DNA of 64,000 bases from Ruminococcus sp. (GTDB lineage: Bacteria > Bacillota > Clostridia > Oscillospirales > Ruminococcaceae), in contig JAFXSC010000010.1 of assembly GCA_017525915.1 (NCBI GenBank), forward strand, positions 1-64,000. The letters run 5' to 3'. Position numbers and translations under genes: made by a program. Of this stretch, positions 1 to 5,114 are shown one piece after another; the stretch's first letter is position 1; the number at the start of each line of letters is the position of its first letter. A model generated the notes under the pieces. That model worked only from the letters and a program-made list of their open reading frames with translations. It made no database searches and was not told the origin of the DNA.

Positions 1-397
1 TGTAAATTCCCTGCTTATTATAACGTGTTCCTAACTGTATTGTTCTGGTAAAATTCCCGTTATTATCGATTGTAATATTACCATAAAGGTTCTTACATTC
101 TAAAACAATTACGAGTTTTCGGGTTATAATAAGAAAATCAATTTGCGTTGTCAAACCGTTCATTTCAAAAAACAGATCATGCATGATATACATAGGCATA
201 TGACTGTTTTTTAGCTCAAACATTAGTGCGTCCTCACCGTATATTCCGTATTGCAATAATCGAATATCCTGTTCTATTTGAGATGACATTTCTGAGGGAA
301 CGGTTTGTAAAACGGAGTTTAACTGTGCAATTTGTTCTTTTGCACAGCTGTCTTCTTTTAGAACAATTGGTTCGCGTAGTTTATCAAATAATCCCAT
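1..397 (-). CDS. NERD-domain (nuclease-related) protein, 3' end cut by window
   Basis: A leftward reading frame starts with ATG at 397 and stays open to the window edge, giving at least 132 residues, so the C-terminus is missing. The segment around residues 75-105 reads as the NERD core: MNGLTTQIDFLIITRKLVIV followed by LECKNLYGNI. The pattern of a conserved Asp, then hydrophobic strand, then E-C-K is the restriction-endonuclease-like signature of NERD proteins. The ATG is preceded by AAGGAG with good spacing. A leftward promoter with its own inverted repeat lies just upstream. NERD proteins are thought to act on nucleic acids, but the substrate of this one cannot be told from the visible part. 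The family call is fairly secure; the function is not. Confidence 0.75.
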   Translation of the reverse strand, partial: MGLFDKLREPIVLKEDSCAKEQIAQLNSVLQTVPSEMSSQIEQDIRLLQYGIYGEDALMFELKNSHMPMYIMHDLFFEMNGLTTQIDFLIITRKLVIVLECKNLYGNITIDNNGNFTRTIQLGTRYNKQGIY

Positions 398-415
398 AAC
401 TTACTCCTTGATTGA

Positions 416-475
416 TGCACTGAAAAATGCAATCATTATTATACGAATTATAACATATTCAGTGCATTTTTTCAA
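416..475 (-). promoter_or_regulatory. promoter of the NERD gene inside a 9-bp inverted repeat
   Basis: On the minus strand TTGAAA (475-470) and TATAAT (452-447) are separated by 17 bp. The -35 overlaps the stop region of the upstream methyltransferase gene. A perfect 9-bp inverted repeat, TGCACTGAA at 416-424 and TTCAGTGCA at 458-466, surrounds the -10 and the start region, which would suit an operator. The repressor is unknown. Confidence 0.6.
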
Positions 476-1122
476 TATTTTTTTGTCTTTTGCGGTAGCT
501 TAATTCTCACAAAAACCACCCTCACCAGTGCCTTGCCGTTGGGGAGCGGTTCGGACTTCTGCAATATCAATGAGCAGCCTATCTCGTTCATAGCAGCCGT
601 CAGCGCCTTTTCCTCCATTTGGTGATGAACTTCGTCAAGCCTGTCGAAGGCTCGCAGGTACGGCGACTCCGATACCCATTGCTCCTCGTCTGAGTTTATC
701 TGTATCACGCAGGAAACGTACTCGGGAGCGGTCTGCAAAACGGCTCGCTGAAACGCTCCGTAGCCGATGTACTCGATAAGCAGATTCGCTATCAGGAGCT
801 GTGCCTTTGGGAGCTTCTCCGCTTCGTTTATAAGGTCGATGTGCAGGCACTCCAGAACTCCCGAGAGCTGAGTATATCGCTGAGATACCGCACGGAGGTA
901 GTCCGCATTGATATCAACTCCATAGACTGTGCGGAACTTGTCAGTGCCGATGTGTTCAAGTCCGTTTCCGCCTGCAACTCCCAGAACTGCGGAAGTCTCC
1001 ACAGGGTAGGCGGCGAACTGCTCCTTCATTATGGAATCGAGCGCCTGAAGCTGCCGCACAGATTCAAGGCTCATGTGCTTTTCGTAGTCGTCAAGACTTA
1101 TTTCTTCCCATGGGTTGCTCAT
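472..1122 (-). CDS. class I SAM-dependent methyltransferase-like protein
   Basis: A 216-residue protein read from ATG at 1122, which overlaps the stop of the preceding kinase-like gene as ATGA and has GGAAAGG eight bases upstream. A GTG nine bases further up is also in frame but sits inside that ribosome site. Motif I of class I methyltransferases is visible as GVAGGNGLEHI near residue 50, followed by the acidic strand end VDINADYL (motif II) and a hydrophobic strand LLIANLLIEYIG (motif IV region). The substrate is unknown. The four-base overlap suggests translational coupling with the upstream P-loop protein, so the two probably act together, but this is inference. Confidence 0.65.
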   Translation of the reverse strand: MSNPWEEISLDDYEKHMSLESVRQLQALDSIMKEQFAAYPVETSAVLGVAGGNGLEHIGTDKFRTVYGVDINADYLRAVSQRYTQLSGVLECLHIDLINEAEKLPKAQLLIANLLIEYIGYGAFQRAVLQTAPEYVSCVIQINSDEEQWVSESPYLRAFDRLDEVHHQMEEKALTAAMNEIGCSLILQKSEPLPNGKALVRVVFVRIKLPQKTKKY

Positions 1123-1631
1123 ATACAGCACCTTTCCAAATCGTATTCATCATTTATCAGAAAATAGTCAAGTCCGTAACTGATACAGCCGCGGAGATAT
1201 TCCTGATTGTCTTGTATTATATCCTCAATACTGAGGTCATTGGAGAGCCTTTTCTCGATAGCGTTCCCGAAGCTGACAATGTCACTGAAATGGCTGGTTA
1301 TGTAGCTTTCACTCATAACAAGGCAGATGTATTTTATCTGCGACAGATAGTCGGCGTCAAAGCTGTTCTTCCAGTCAAAGGGAATATAGCAACCCTCGAT
1401 TATGAGATCCTGTTCGTTTTCAATGGCAGTCTTTATCATCTCTTTCAGGATATTCCAGAGGTATGCCGTCAGCTTGTCGTCGTCATAGGGCGTGAGCTCG
1501 GTCTGACCGCTTCTTATAAGTCCCATTTTCAGGTGGTCGATAGACAGGTAAGGGTACTTGTATTTTTCAAGCAGTTTCTGCGCGAGAAGCGTTTTCCCTG
1601 TATGCGAAGCACCTGTTATCAGTATTATCAT
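1119..1631 (-). CDS. small P-loop NTPase, nucleotide or sugar kinase-like
   Basis: A 170-residue protein beginning MIILITGASHTGKTLLAQKL, with the Walker A motif GASHTGKT at residues 7-14. The segment around residue 74, DLIIEGCYIPF, looks like the Walker B strand of adenylate-kinase or zeta-toxin-like small kinases. There is no clear lid domain, so a specific kinase name is not justified. GGAAAGGAG lies upstream of the start and a strong leftward promoter sits at 1693-1665. It forms a two-gene operon with the methyltransferase-like gene through an ATGA overlap. Position next to a tRNA array may be chance; a role in RNA end chemistry is only a speculation. Confidence 0.6.
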   Translation of the reverse strand: MIILITGASHTGKTLLAQKLLEKYKYPYLSIDHLKMGLIRSGQTELTPYDDDKLTAYLWNILKEMIKTAIENEQDLIIEGCYIPFDWKNSFDADYLSQIKYICLVMSESYITSHFSDIVSFGNAIEKRLSNDLSIEDIIQDNQEYLRGCISYGLDYFLINDEYDLERCCI

Positions 1632-1664
1632 ATTAGCCGCGGCTCCTTTCCGATAGTTTCCATA

Positions 1665-1693
1665 ATTATATCATATTTGGGGGCGTTTTTCAA
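1665..1693 (-). promoter_or_regulatory. promoter of the kinase-methyltransferase pair
   Basis: Minus-strand TTGAAA at 1693-1688 and TATAAT at 1670-1665 with a 17-bp spacer, about 35 bases upstream of the start codon at 1631. Confidence 0.65.
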
Positions 1694-1830
1694 TAAAAAA
1701 CAGCTCCTGTCCGTGTGGATGTGAGCTGTTGTCAGTTATCGTACAATATGCGACAACTCGTTTCAACAGGAACTGTTGCGTTTTTTGCAACGGTTCATTT
1801 TTCAGTTGTTGCAAATAATACAACAACTCA
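1694..1830. other. hairpin-rich intergenic segment with a leftward terminator
   Basis: Successive inverted repeats built on GTTG/CAAC words: AACAGCTC (about 1699-1706) with GAGCTGTT (about 1722-1729); CAACAG with CTGTTG around 1764-1779; AACTGTTGC with GCAACGGTT around 1771-1795; and AGTTGTTG (1804-1811) with CAACAACT (1821-1828). The leftmost hairpin is followed on the minus strand by six U residues, so it would end a leftward transcript before the kinase promoter. No convincing ORF was found here. Confidence 0.4.
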
Positions 1831-1870
1831 TAGTAATGTGCAGGAAATGCATATTGCTATTATTATAATA

Positions 1871-1920
1871 TACCTGTGGTTTACTTGATTTTTCCAAAAA
1901 GCTATGTTATAATACAGGTA
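1871..1920 (+). promoter_or_regulatory. promoter of the leader-tRNA unit with flanking inverted repeat
   Basis: TTGATT at 1885-1890 and a perfect TATAAT at 1908-1913 are 17 bp apart. A 7-bp inverted repeat, TACCTGT at 1871-1877 and ACAGGTA at 1914-1920, brackets the promoter and the expected start site. This is a plausible operator, perhaps for the HTH protein encoded inside the same unit (inference). Confidence 0.75.
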
Positions 1921-1987
1921 AAGTCAGAACAGGAACGGTCGTGAACGACCACTGTATTAAAAATTATTTTGAAAGGAGATACCTAAA

Positions 1988-2113
1988 ATGAACGCATTTG
2001 CTATGTCTTATCTGTATAGCGGAATAACACTTAGCCTTAGTCTCAGCCTCGAACTGGAAGAGACTCTTATTGTGCTGCATACAGAACATAGTGCAAATGA
2101 TACGGTCATTTAG
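1988..2113 (+). CDS. 41-residue leader peptide of the tRNA unit
   Basis: A short ORF with a strong ribosome site (GAAAGGAG at 1971-1978) and ATG at 1988-1990, ending in TAG at 2111-2113. The peptide core reads TLSLSLSLELEETL. Codons 15-25 are CTT AGC CTT AGT CTC AGC, then CTC GAA CTG GAA GAG. Each belongs to Leu-CUN, Ser-AGY or Glu, the codons expected to be read by tRNAs with anticodons AAG, CAG, GCT and TTC encoded just downstream. Two CAT (His) codons follow at 31 and 34. There is no signal peptide, domain or other sign of a working protein. A 5'-UTR hairpin (GGTCG/CGACC, 1937-1950) lies before the ribosome site. The ORF is followed by an intrinsic terminator before the first tRNA. I read it as an attenuation leader whose translation is sensed; the product itself is probably not functional. 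Confidence 0.8.
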   Translation: MNAFAMSYLYSGITLSLSLSLELEETLIVLHTEHSANDTVI

Positions 2114-2185
2114 GGACTTGATTCAGTATAGATCCTTGAATAGCCAGATATAGCACCGTCTGTATGCAACAGGCGGTGTTTTTTT
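2011..2185 (+). promoter_or_regulatory. attenuator: four mutually exclusive pairing segments
   Basis: Segment 1 (2011-2020) can pair with segment 2 (2077-2085) over nine pairs with one bulge. Segment 2 (2076-2085, TGCATACAGA) is perfectly complementary over ten bases to segment 3 (2159-2168, TCTGTATGCA). Segment 3 includes the end of the 5' arm of a terminator whose 3' arm (2170-2178) is segment 4. So 2:3 prevents the terminator and 1:2 permits it. Segment 1 lies in codons 8-11 and segment 2 in codons 30-33. A ribosome halted in codons 15-25 would leave segment 2 free while tending to hide segment 1. This logic matches trp/his/leu-type attenuators; its operation here is inferred. Confidence 0.75.
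2154..2185 (+). terminator. intrinsic terminator between leader ORF and first tRNA
   Basis: CACCGTCTG (2154-2162) pairs with CAGGCGGTG (2170-2178) through nine pairs including one T-G, with a 7-nt loop, followed by seven T residues (2179-2185). The first tRNA starts four bases later, so readthrough is required for tRNA expression from this promoter. Confidence 0.85.
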
Positions 2186-2188
2186 CAT

Positions 2189-2267
2189 GCCCGCATGATG
2201 GAATTTTGGCATACATCCCTGCCTAAGAAGCAGGTTTTTGCGAGTTCGAATCTCGCTGCGGGTACCA
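2189..2267 (+). tRNA. tRNA with AAG anticodon (Leu), short variable loop
   Basis: Cloverleaf: acceptor GCCCGCA/TGCGGGT (G-T at the first pair), anticodon stem CCTGC/GCAGG with loop CTAAGAA, giving anticodon AAG at 2225-2227, variable loop TTTTT, T arm GCGAG-TTCGAAT-CTCGC, discriminator A and encoded CCA. The D arm resembles leucine tRNAs, with GGAATTTTGGCA, but its stem is only three pairs. Leucine tRNAs normally have a long variable arm; this one has five bases. A34 is rare in bacteria outside tRNA-Arg. Whether LeuRS charges it is unknown. Confidence 0.75.
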
Positions 2268-2270
2268 GAT

Positions 2271-2346
2271 GCTCTTGTAGCCCAACGGCAGAGGCAGCGG
2301 TCTCAGAAGCCGCACAGTATGAGTTCGAATCTCATCGGGAGCACCA
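2271..2346 (+). tRNA. tRNA with CAG anticodon (Leu), short variable loop
   Basis: Cloverleaf: acceptor GCTCTTG/CGGGAGC with two G-T pairs, D stem GCC/GGC, anticodon stem GCGGT/GCCGC with loop CTCAGAA, giving anticodon CAG at 2304-2306, variable loop ACAGT, T arm ATGAG-TTCGAAT-CTCAT, discriminator A and encoded CCA. The body is class I although the anticodon is leucine. It starts three bases after the preceding tRNA. Confidence 0.75.
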
Positions 2347-2385
2347 ACTTTATCAAGGATCATATACTGAAAGGAGTTGCTGAAA

Positions 2386-2610
2386 ATGCCTATCATTGAT
2401 GTGAAAGCAACAGGCACTAACATAAAGAATATCATAAAATCCAAGGGCTTCAAGATATCCGATGTGCAGGCCCGATGCGGTTTCAATACTCCGCAGGCGA
2501 TATTCAAGTGGATGCGTGGGGATGCTGTCCCCACTATCGATAATCTGATAATACTGGCGGATATGTTTGATGTGCCGATAGATAAGATAATAATCGTCAC
2601 CAGAATATGA
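2386..2610 (+). CDS. small XRE-like HTH protein inside the tRNA array
   Basis: A 74-residue protein from ATG at 2386, with AAAGGAG nine bases upstream; a TTG nine bases earlier is less likely. The sequence IKNIIKSKGFKISDVQARCG, then NTPQAIFKWMRGD and PTIDNLIILADMFDVPID, follows the five-helix XRE/Cro fold in which the recognition helix is NTPQAIFKWM. It fills almost the whole protein, so there is no separate effector domain. It lies 40 bases after the second tRNA and 12 bases before the third, so it should be cotranscribed with them and subject to the same attenuation. A likely role is autoregulation through the inverted repeat around the promoter; this is not shown by the sequence. Confidence 0.75.
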   Translation: MPIIDVKATGTNIKNIIKSKGFKISDVQARCGFNTPQAIFKWMRGDAVPTIDNLIILADMFDVPIDKIIIVTRI

Positions 2611-2622
2611 GTGACGATACAT

Positions 2623-2743
2623 GGGTAAGTGCGCCGAATTGGTGAAGGCAGCGGATGCGCTGTGAGCGTAGCGAGGAAGTCCCCTTGGGGGATAAATCCG
2701 TGACATAGAAACGTTGTAGGTTCGAGTCCTACCTTACCCACCA
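2623..2743 (+). tRNA. irregular tRNA-like gene, anticodon uncertain (GTG in one fold)
   Basis: Acceptor GGGTAAG/CTTACCC, T arm GTAGG-TTCGAGT-CCTAC, discriminator A and CCA are intact, and the D arm GCC-GAATTGGTGAA-GGC is that of leucine-type class II tRNAs. The middle is about 120 nt overall, too long for a normal tRNA. Fold A: anticodon stem GCGGAT/ATCCGT (2651-2656 with 2696-2701) and a 14-nt variable arm, leaving a 39-nt insertion in place of the anticodon loop. Fold B: stem TGCG/CGTA with loop CTGTGAG (anticodon GTG, His, 2662-2664) and a roughly 44-nt variable region holding the hairpin TCCCC-TT-GGGGGA. The two could coexist as a nested arm. It may be a pseudogene. Confidence 0.5.
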
Positions 2744-2750
2744 AAAATAT

Positions 2751-2827
2751 GGCGGATTCGTCTAACAGGTCAGGACAAGAGGCTTTCAATCTCTAAATGT
2801 CGGGTTCGAACCCCGCATCCGTCACCA
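2751..2827 (+). tRNA. tRNA-Glu (TTC), divergent copy
   Basis: Acceptor GGCGGAT/ATCCGTC without mismatch (one G-T), D stem GTC/GAC, anticodon stem AGAGG/TCTCT, loop CTTTCAA with anticodon TTC at 2785-2787, variable loop AAATG, T stem with one T-C mismatch at its base, discriminator A, encoded CCA. Its body differs strongly from the ordinary tRNA-Glu on the other strand at 3141-3215, so it is not a simple local duplication. Confidence 0.85.
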
Positions 2828-2829
2828 AT

Positions 2830-2924
2830 GGTCGCATAAGCCTAACTGGTAAGGCAGCAGTTTGCTAAACTGTGAGTAATCGGGATATTCCGATGTCTGA
2901 GTTCAAGTCTCAGTACGGCCGCCA
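2830..2924 (+). tRNA. tRNA-Ser (GCT)
   Basis: Anticodon stem GCAGT/ACTGT with loop TTGCTAA, anticodon GCT at 2864-2866, and a proper class II variable arm with stem ATCGG/CCGAT (2879-2894). T arm CTGAG-TTCAAGT-CTCAG, discriminator G and encoded CCA as expected for serine. The acceptor stem has one C-A mismatch (2835 with 2915). Confidence 0.85.
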
Positions 2925-2930
2925 AAAAGA

Positions 2931-2967
2931 AAGCTCCGTCTGATAATGTGTCAGGCGGAGCTTTTTG
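2931..2967 (+). terminator. terminator of the tRNA unit
   Basis: AAGCTCCGTCTGA (2931-2943) pairs perfectly except for one T-G with TCAGGCGGAGCTT (2951-2963), with a T run to 2966. It lies six bases after the last tRNA. Confidence 0.9.
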
Positions 2968-3053
2968 CATAATAAAAGCCAAATGAATATTATTCATTAA
3001 TATGCATAAGTGATACTGTGAAAAAGCGAGGTTTATACGCTGAAAAATTTGCG

Positions 3054-3075
3054 TAGCGTACAAATAGCGTACAAA
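3054..3075. repeat. tandem 11-bp direct repeat between the tRNA unit and tRNA-Glu
   Basis: TAGCGTACAAA occurs twice back to back (3054-3064 and 3065-3075). Such GTACAAA-type repeats beside tRNA genes can be tyrosine-recombinase arm sites, but no integrase gene is present in the window. The rest of 2967-3100 is AT-rich with no gene. Confidence 0.5.
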
Positions 3076-3083
3076 CTCATTTT

Positions 3084-3131
3084 TTAGGAAAAAAGAAAAC
3101 CCACAAACGGCTATTTTAAGCCATCTGTGGG
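3084..3131 (-). terminator. terminator of the leftward tRNA-Met/tRNA-Glu unit
   Basis: CCCACA (3100-3105) and GGCT (3109-3112) pair with AGCC (3119-3122) and TGTGGG (3126-3131) around an internal loop. On the minus strand the hairpin is followed by a U-rich tract. Confidence 0.75.
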
Positions 3132-3140
3132 ATTGCTAAA

Positions 3141-3215
3141 TGGTGACCCGTACGGGAATTGAACCCATGATTCCGCCGTGAAAGGGCGATGTCTTAACCT
3201 CTTGACCAACGGGCC
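3141..3215 (-). tRNA. tRNA-Glu (TTC), ordinary copy
   Basis: Minus strand starts GGCCCGTTGGTCAAG, with anticodon loop CTTTCAC giving TTC, T loop region GGGTTCAATTCCC and encoded CCA. The body is the standard Firmicute tRNA-Glu. Confidence 0.95.
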
Positions 3216-3218
3216 ATT

Positions 3219-3295
3219 TGGTAGCGGCAGTCAGATTCGAACTGACGACCAATCGGGTATGAACCGAGTACTCTAGCCAACTGAGCTATGCCGCC
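3219..3295 (-). tRNA. tRNA-Met (CAT), elongator type
   Basis: Minus strand starts GGCGGCATAGCTCAGTTGG. The anticodon loop TTCATAC carries CAT, the T loop is TTCGAAT and CCA is encoded. It lacks the three G-C pairs typical of initiator tRNA. An Ile2 tRNA with modified C34 cannot be excluded from sequence alone. Confidence 0.85.
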
Positions 3296-3330
3296 ACATA
3301 TGAACGCAGGCAGTCACCTACGACCATATT

Positions 3331-3359
3331 ATTATATTACTATTTGCTCCGGTTGTCAA
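3331..3359 (-). promoter_or_regulatory. strong promoter of the tRNA-Met/tRNA-Glu unit
   Basis: Perfect TTGACA (3359-3354) and TATAAT (3336-3331) with a 17-bp spacer on the minus strand. Confidence 0.9.
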
Positions 3360-3444
3360 GTGCAGAGCTAAATAATTGTATATTTGCACAACCGAGAACG
3401 CTTTGCCGATGTGCTTTTTGTCACAAAAGTGTAAGACTGTGCCG

Positions 3445-4470
3445 TCAGTTTATGAAGAATGTGAAATACTCCCCGGCAAGTTCTATCCGCGTGCCGTTCT
3501 GGAGTCTCGCATATATCCCGTTGAAGCGCATAGCCGCAAGGTCATAGCCCGAGGGCAGAGGCCAGCCGTTCACACGGGTACCGTTTTTCGAGGCGAGGTC
3601 GGCAATGTAGTAGTTCTTGCCGTCGCAGAATATCAGGGCATGGCGCTTTCCCACGCGCTTGTTCTTTGTGACCGCAAGGTCGGGCGCGACCTTTACACCG
3701 CTGCCGTCAATGCCTACCCTTCCTATGACGCAGTTCCTCGATGTTATGGGGAAATCCTTCCCGGTCTTCTCGTTTCTTATGAAAGCACCTGCCGAAACGG
3801 GTGCGGGTCCCGGGGGCGCAGGGACCTCCTCCGGAGAGCGTCCGAAGGAAGTATCCGAGCTTACAAGCGATACGGTAACCGGTGGATTAAGGGCTTCCGT
3901 AGATGAAAGCACGGAGGTGACCTCCCCGATGTTCTCGTCGAGGAAATCTGCTGTCGCGGCTGCCGAGAAGGTCTGCTGCTGTCTTACAAAACGGCTGAAC
4001 GCCTTTATCTTCTCATTGCTGCCGGAAAGCCTTGCTGTCTCGGCAATGCCCAGCATGAAGCTGAATATCTGCTTGCTCTCGAGCGGTGAATAGTTGTTCT
4101 GTACCGGACAGAAAACGAGCTCGAGCATTCGCTTGTTCACGTTGTAGAAGGCGTTCTTCATGTCCGGAACGAGCTTCTGAACGGTCATGCGGCTCTCCTC
4201 GAGGTTGTTCATTATCGTTATGAGCTGACGGGCAATGGCAAGAACTTCCTCCCCGGTCATGATGTTCTTGCTGAGGTAGGTGTTGAGGGGGATACATTTA
4301 TTTGCATCGAATACTACGGTAAGGCTCTCCTCGTTGAAGCTGATAGCCTTCATTATGCCCTCCGGCGGCTCGGAGAGCATTTCGAGCTCGCGGCGGTTGA
4401 AGCCCTCGCGCTTTGTGAGAGTACATACGAGGACGTGGCCCTGACGTATCTTTGTATACTGGAATTTCAT
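3445..4470 (-). CDS. FHA-domain protein with DUF6382-like N-terminus (T7SS locus)
   Basis: 341 residues, last gene of the leftward secretion locus. The N-terminal 170 residues look like the DUF6382 family often paired with FHA domains in clostridial secretion loci (family recalled, not searched). A Pro/Ser-rich linker follows (around residues 195-230, PEEVPAPPGPAPVSAG). The C-terminal FHA domain shows the expected IGR, GKRHA and LASKNGTRVNG elements, which bind phosphothreonine. No transmembrane segment is evident. The N-terminus could stand in for the EssB pseudokinase component, which I do not otherwise find; that is a guess. The gene overlaps the upstream WXG-like gene region by only a few bases of spacing, suggesting one operon. 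Confidence 0.75.
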   Translation of the reverse strand: MKFQYTKIRQGHVLVCTLTKREGFNRRELEMLSEPPEGIMKAISFNEESLTVVFDANKCIPLNTYLSKNIMTGEEVLAIARQLITIMNNLEESRMTVQKLVPDMKNAFYNVNKRMLELVFCPVQNNYSPLESKQIFSFMLGIAETARLSGSNEKIKAFSRFVRQQQTFSAAATADFLDENIGEVTSVLSSTEALNPPVTVSLVSSDTSFGRSPEEVPAPPGPAPVSAGAFIRNEKTGKDFPITSRNCVIGRVGIDGSGVKVAPDLAVTKNKRVGKRHALIFCDGKNYYIADLASKNGTRVNGWPLPSGYDLAAMRFNGIYARLQNGTRIELAGEYFTFFIN

Positions 4471-4477
4471 ACGGATA

Positions 4478-4795
4478 TCATGTCCATCCGCTCACCTTTG
4501 ACGCCTGTTCGACTGATTCGGACTGCGCCTTCTTGTAAAGGTCATGTGCCGCCTTGAGAAGCTCTCTGTACTTTCCGAGGTTCTCGCCTGTGACCGTGAT
4601 TATGCCGTCCGGAGCGGTCATAGCGTTCCATTTCAGCATGAACGCATCGTTGTCTTCTGCCCTCCATGCGCTCCTGGACTGCTCCACCTCAGACTGCATG
4701 ACTGCGAGCTTTGCCGCTCTGTTCAGCAGATAGGTGGATATTGCGGTCTCTGCACTCTTTATATCATCGAGGTTAACGTTGATATAGTTTCCCAT
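4478..4795 (-). CDS. WXG100-like secreted protein, WxA variant
   Basis: 105 residues from ATG at 4795, with GGAGG six bases upstream; longer in-frame starts run into the preceding gene. The helical-hairpin pattern with the turn SAWRAEDNDAF around residues 42-52 matches the turn SAWDAEDNLAF of the WXG100 protein at 10247-10549, so the two are paralogues. The central residue is Ala rather than Gly. The tail has the repeated helical register expected for ESX substrates. It is paired with the gene at 4809-5102, echoing the second pair upstream. Probably a secreted partner or chaperone-like helper for one of the hydrolase proteins. Confidence 0.75.
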   Translation of the reverse strand: MGNYINVNLDDIKSAETAISTYLLNRAAKLAVMQSEVEQSRSAWRAEDNDAFMLKWNAMTAPDGIITVTGENLGKYRELLKAAHDLYKKAQSESVEQASKVSGWT

Positions 4796-4808
4796 ACTCT
4801 GCCTCCTG

Positions 4809-5102
4809 TCACTTGAATGCCTCGCTGAGAGAGGTGTTCTTTGTCTCGACTTCCTCATAGCCGAGGGCTACTCTCTCGCGGAGAAATCTTATATAATCGG
4901 CGATTATCTTATACTGTGCCTCCATGCAGTTCGATTTTATTGAATTGAACAGGGAAACAGCCTTCGTACCGGCTGCGCCCTCCCACGAGGAACCGAGCCT
5001 GCTGACCGCGTTTGAAGGCTCTGATGCCGAATCGGATATCTTTTCGTTAAGGTTCTCGATATCGTTTGCAAGAGCCTTTACCTCTGTTGTATTGAGATAC
5101 AT
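4809..5102 (-). CDS. WXG100 family protein
   Basis: 97 residues with the WXG turn as GSSWEGAAG near residue 38-46, between two amphipathic helices. The C-terminal stretch GYEEVETKNTSLSEAFK is nearly the same as the end of the WXG100 protein at 9932-10234 (GYFDVETRNTNLSEAFK), so these are paralogues. WXG100 proteins are small helical-hairpin dimers exported by EssC-type systems. The tail may hold the export signal that the ATPase recognises (YxxxD/E-like, here YEEVE). It stops 14 bases before the next WXG-like gene, so the pair is probably cotranslated. Confidence 0.85.
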   Translation of the reverse strand: MYLNTTEVKALANDIENLNEKISDSASEPSNAVSRLGSSWEGAAGTKAVSLFNSIKSNCMEAQYKIIADYIRFLRERVALGYEEVETKNTSLSEAFK

Positions 5103-5114
5103 AAGTCCGCCTCC

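Noticed and set aside
1694-2185. A T-box riboswitch upstream of the tRNA unit
   Set aside because: No T-box sequence or specifier loop was found; the leader instead contains a translated ORF with a ribosome site.
2623-2743. Reading the irregular tRNA as a selenocysteine tRNA (selC)
   Set aside because: No TCA anticodon can be placed in a 7-base loop, and the acceptor plus T arm is a normal 7+5 rather than 8+5.
2623-2743. A group I intron in the irregular tRNA
   Set aside because: The insertion is only about 39 bases, far too short for a self-splicing intron.
2223-2789. Long leftward open frame across the tRNA genes
   Set aside because: It runs antisense through four well-formed tRNA-like genes and the HTH gene, has no ribosome site, and its sequence reflects tRNA bases.
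2981-2999. An ARG-box-like word (TGAATATTATTCA)
   Set aside because: The half-sites are spaced one base short and it lies behind a terminator, not near a promoter of an arginine gene.
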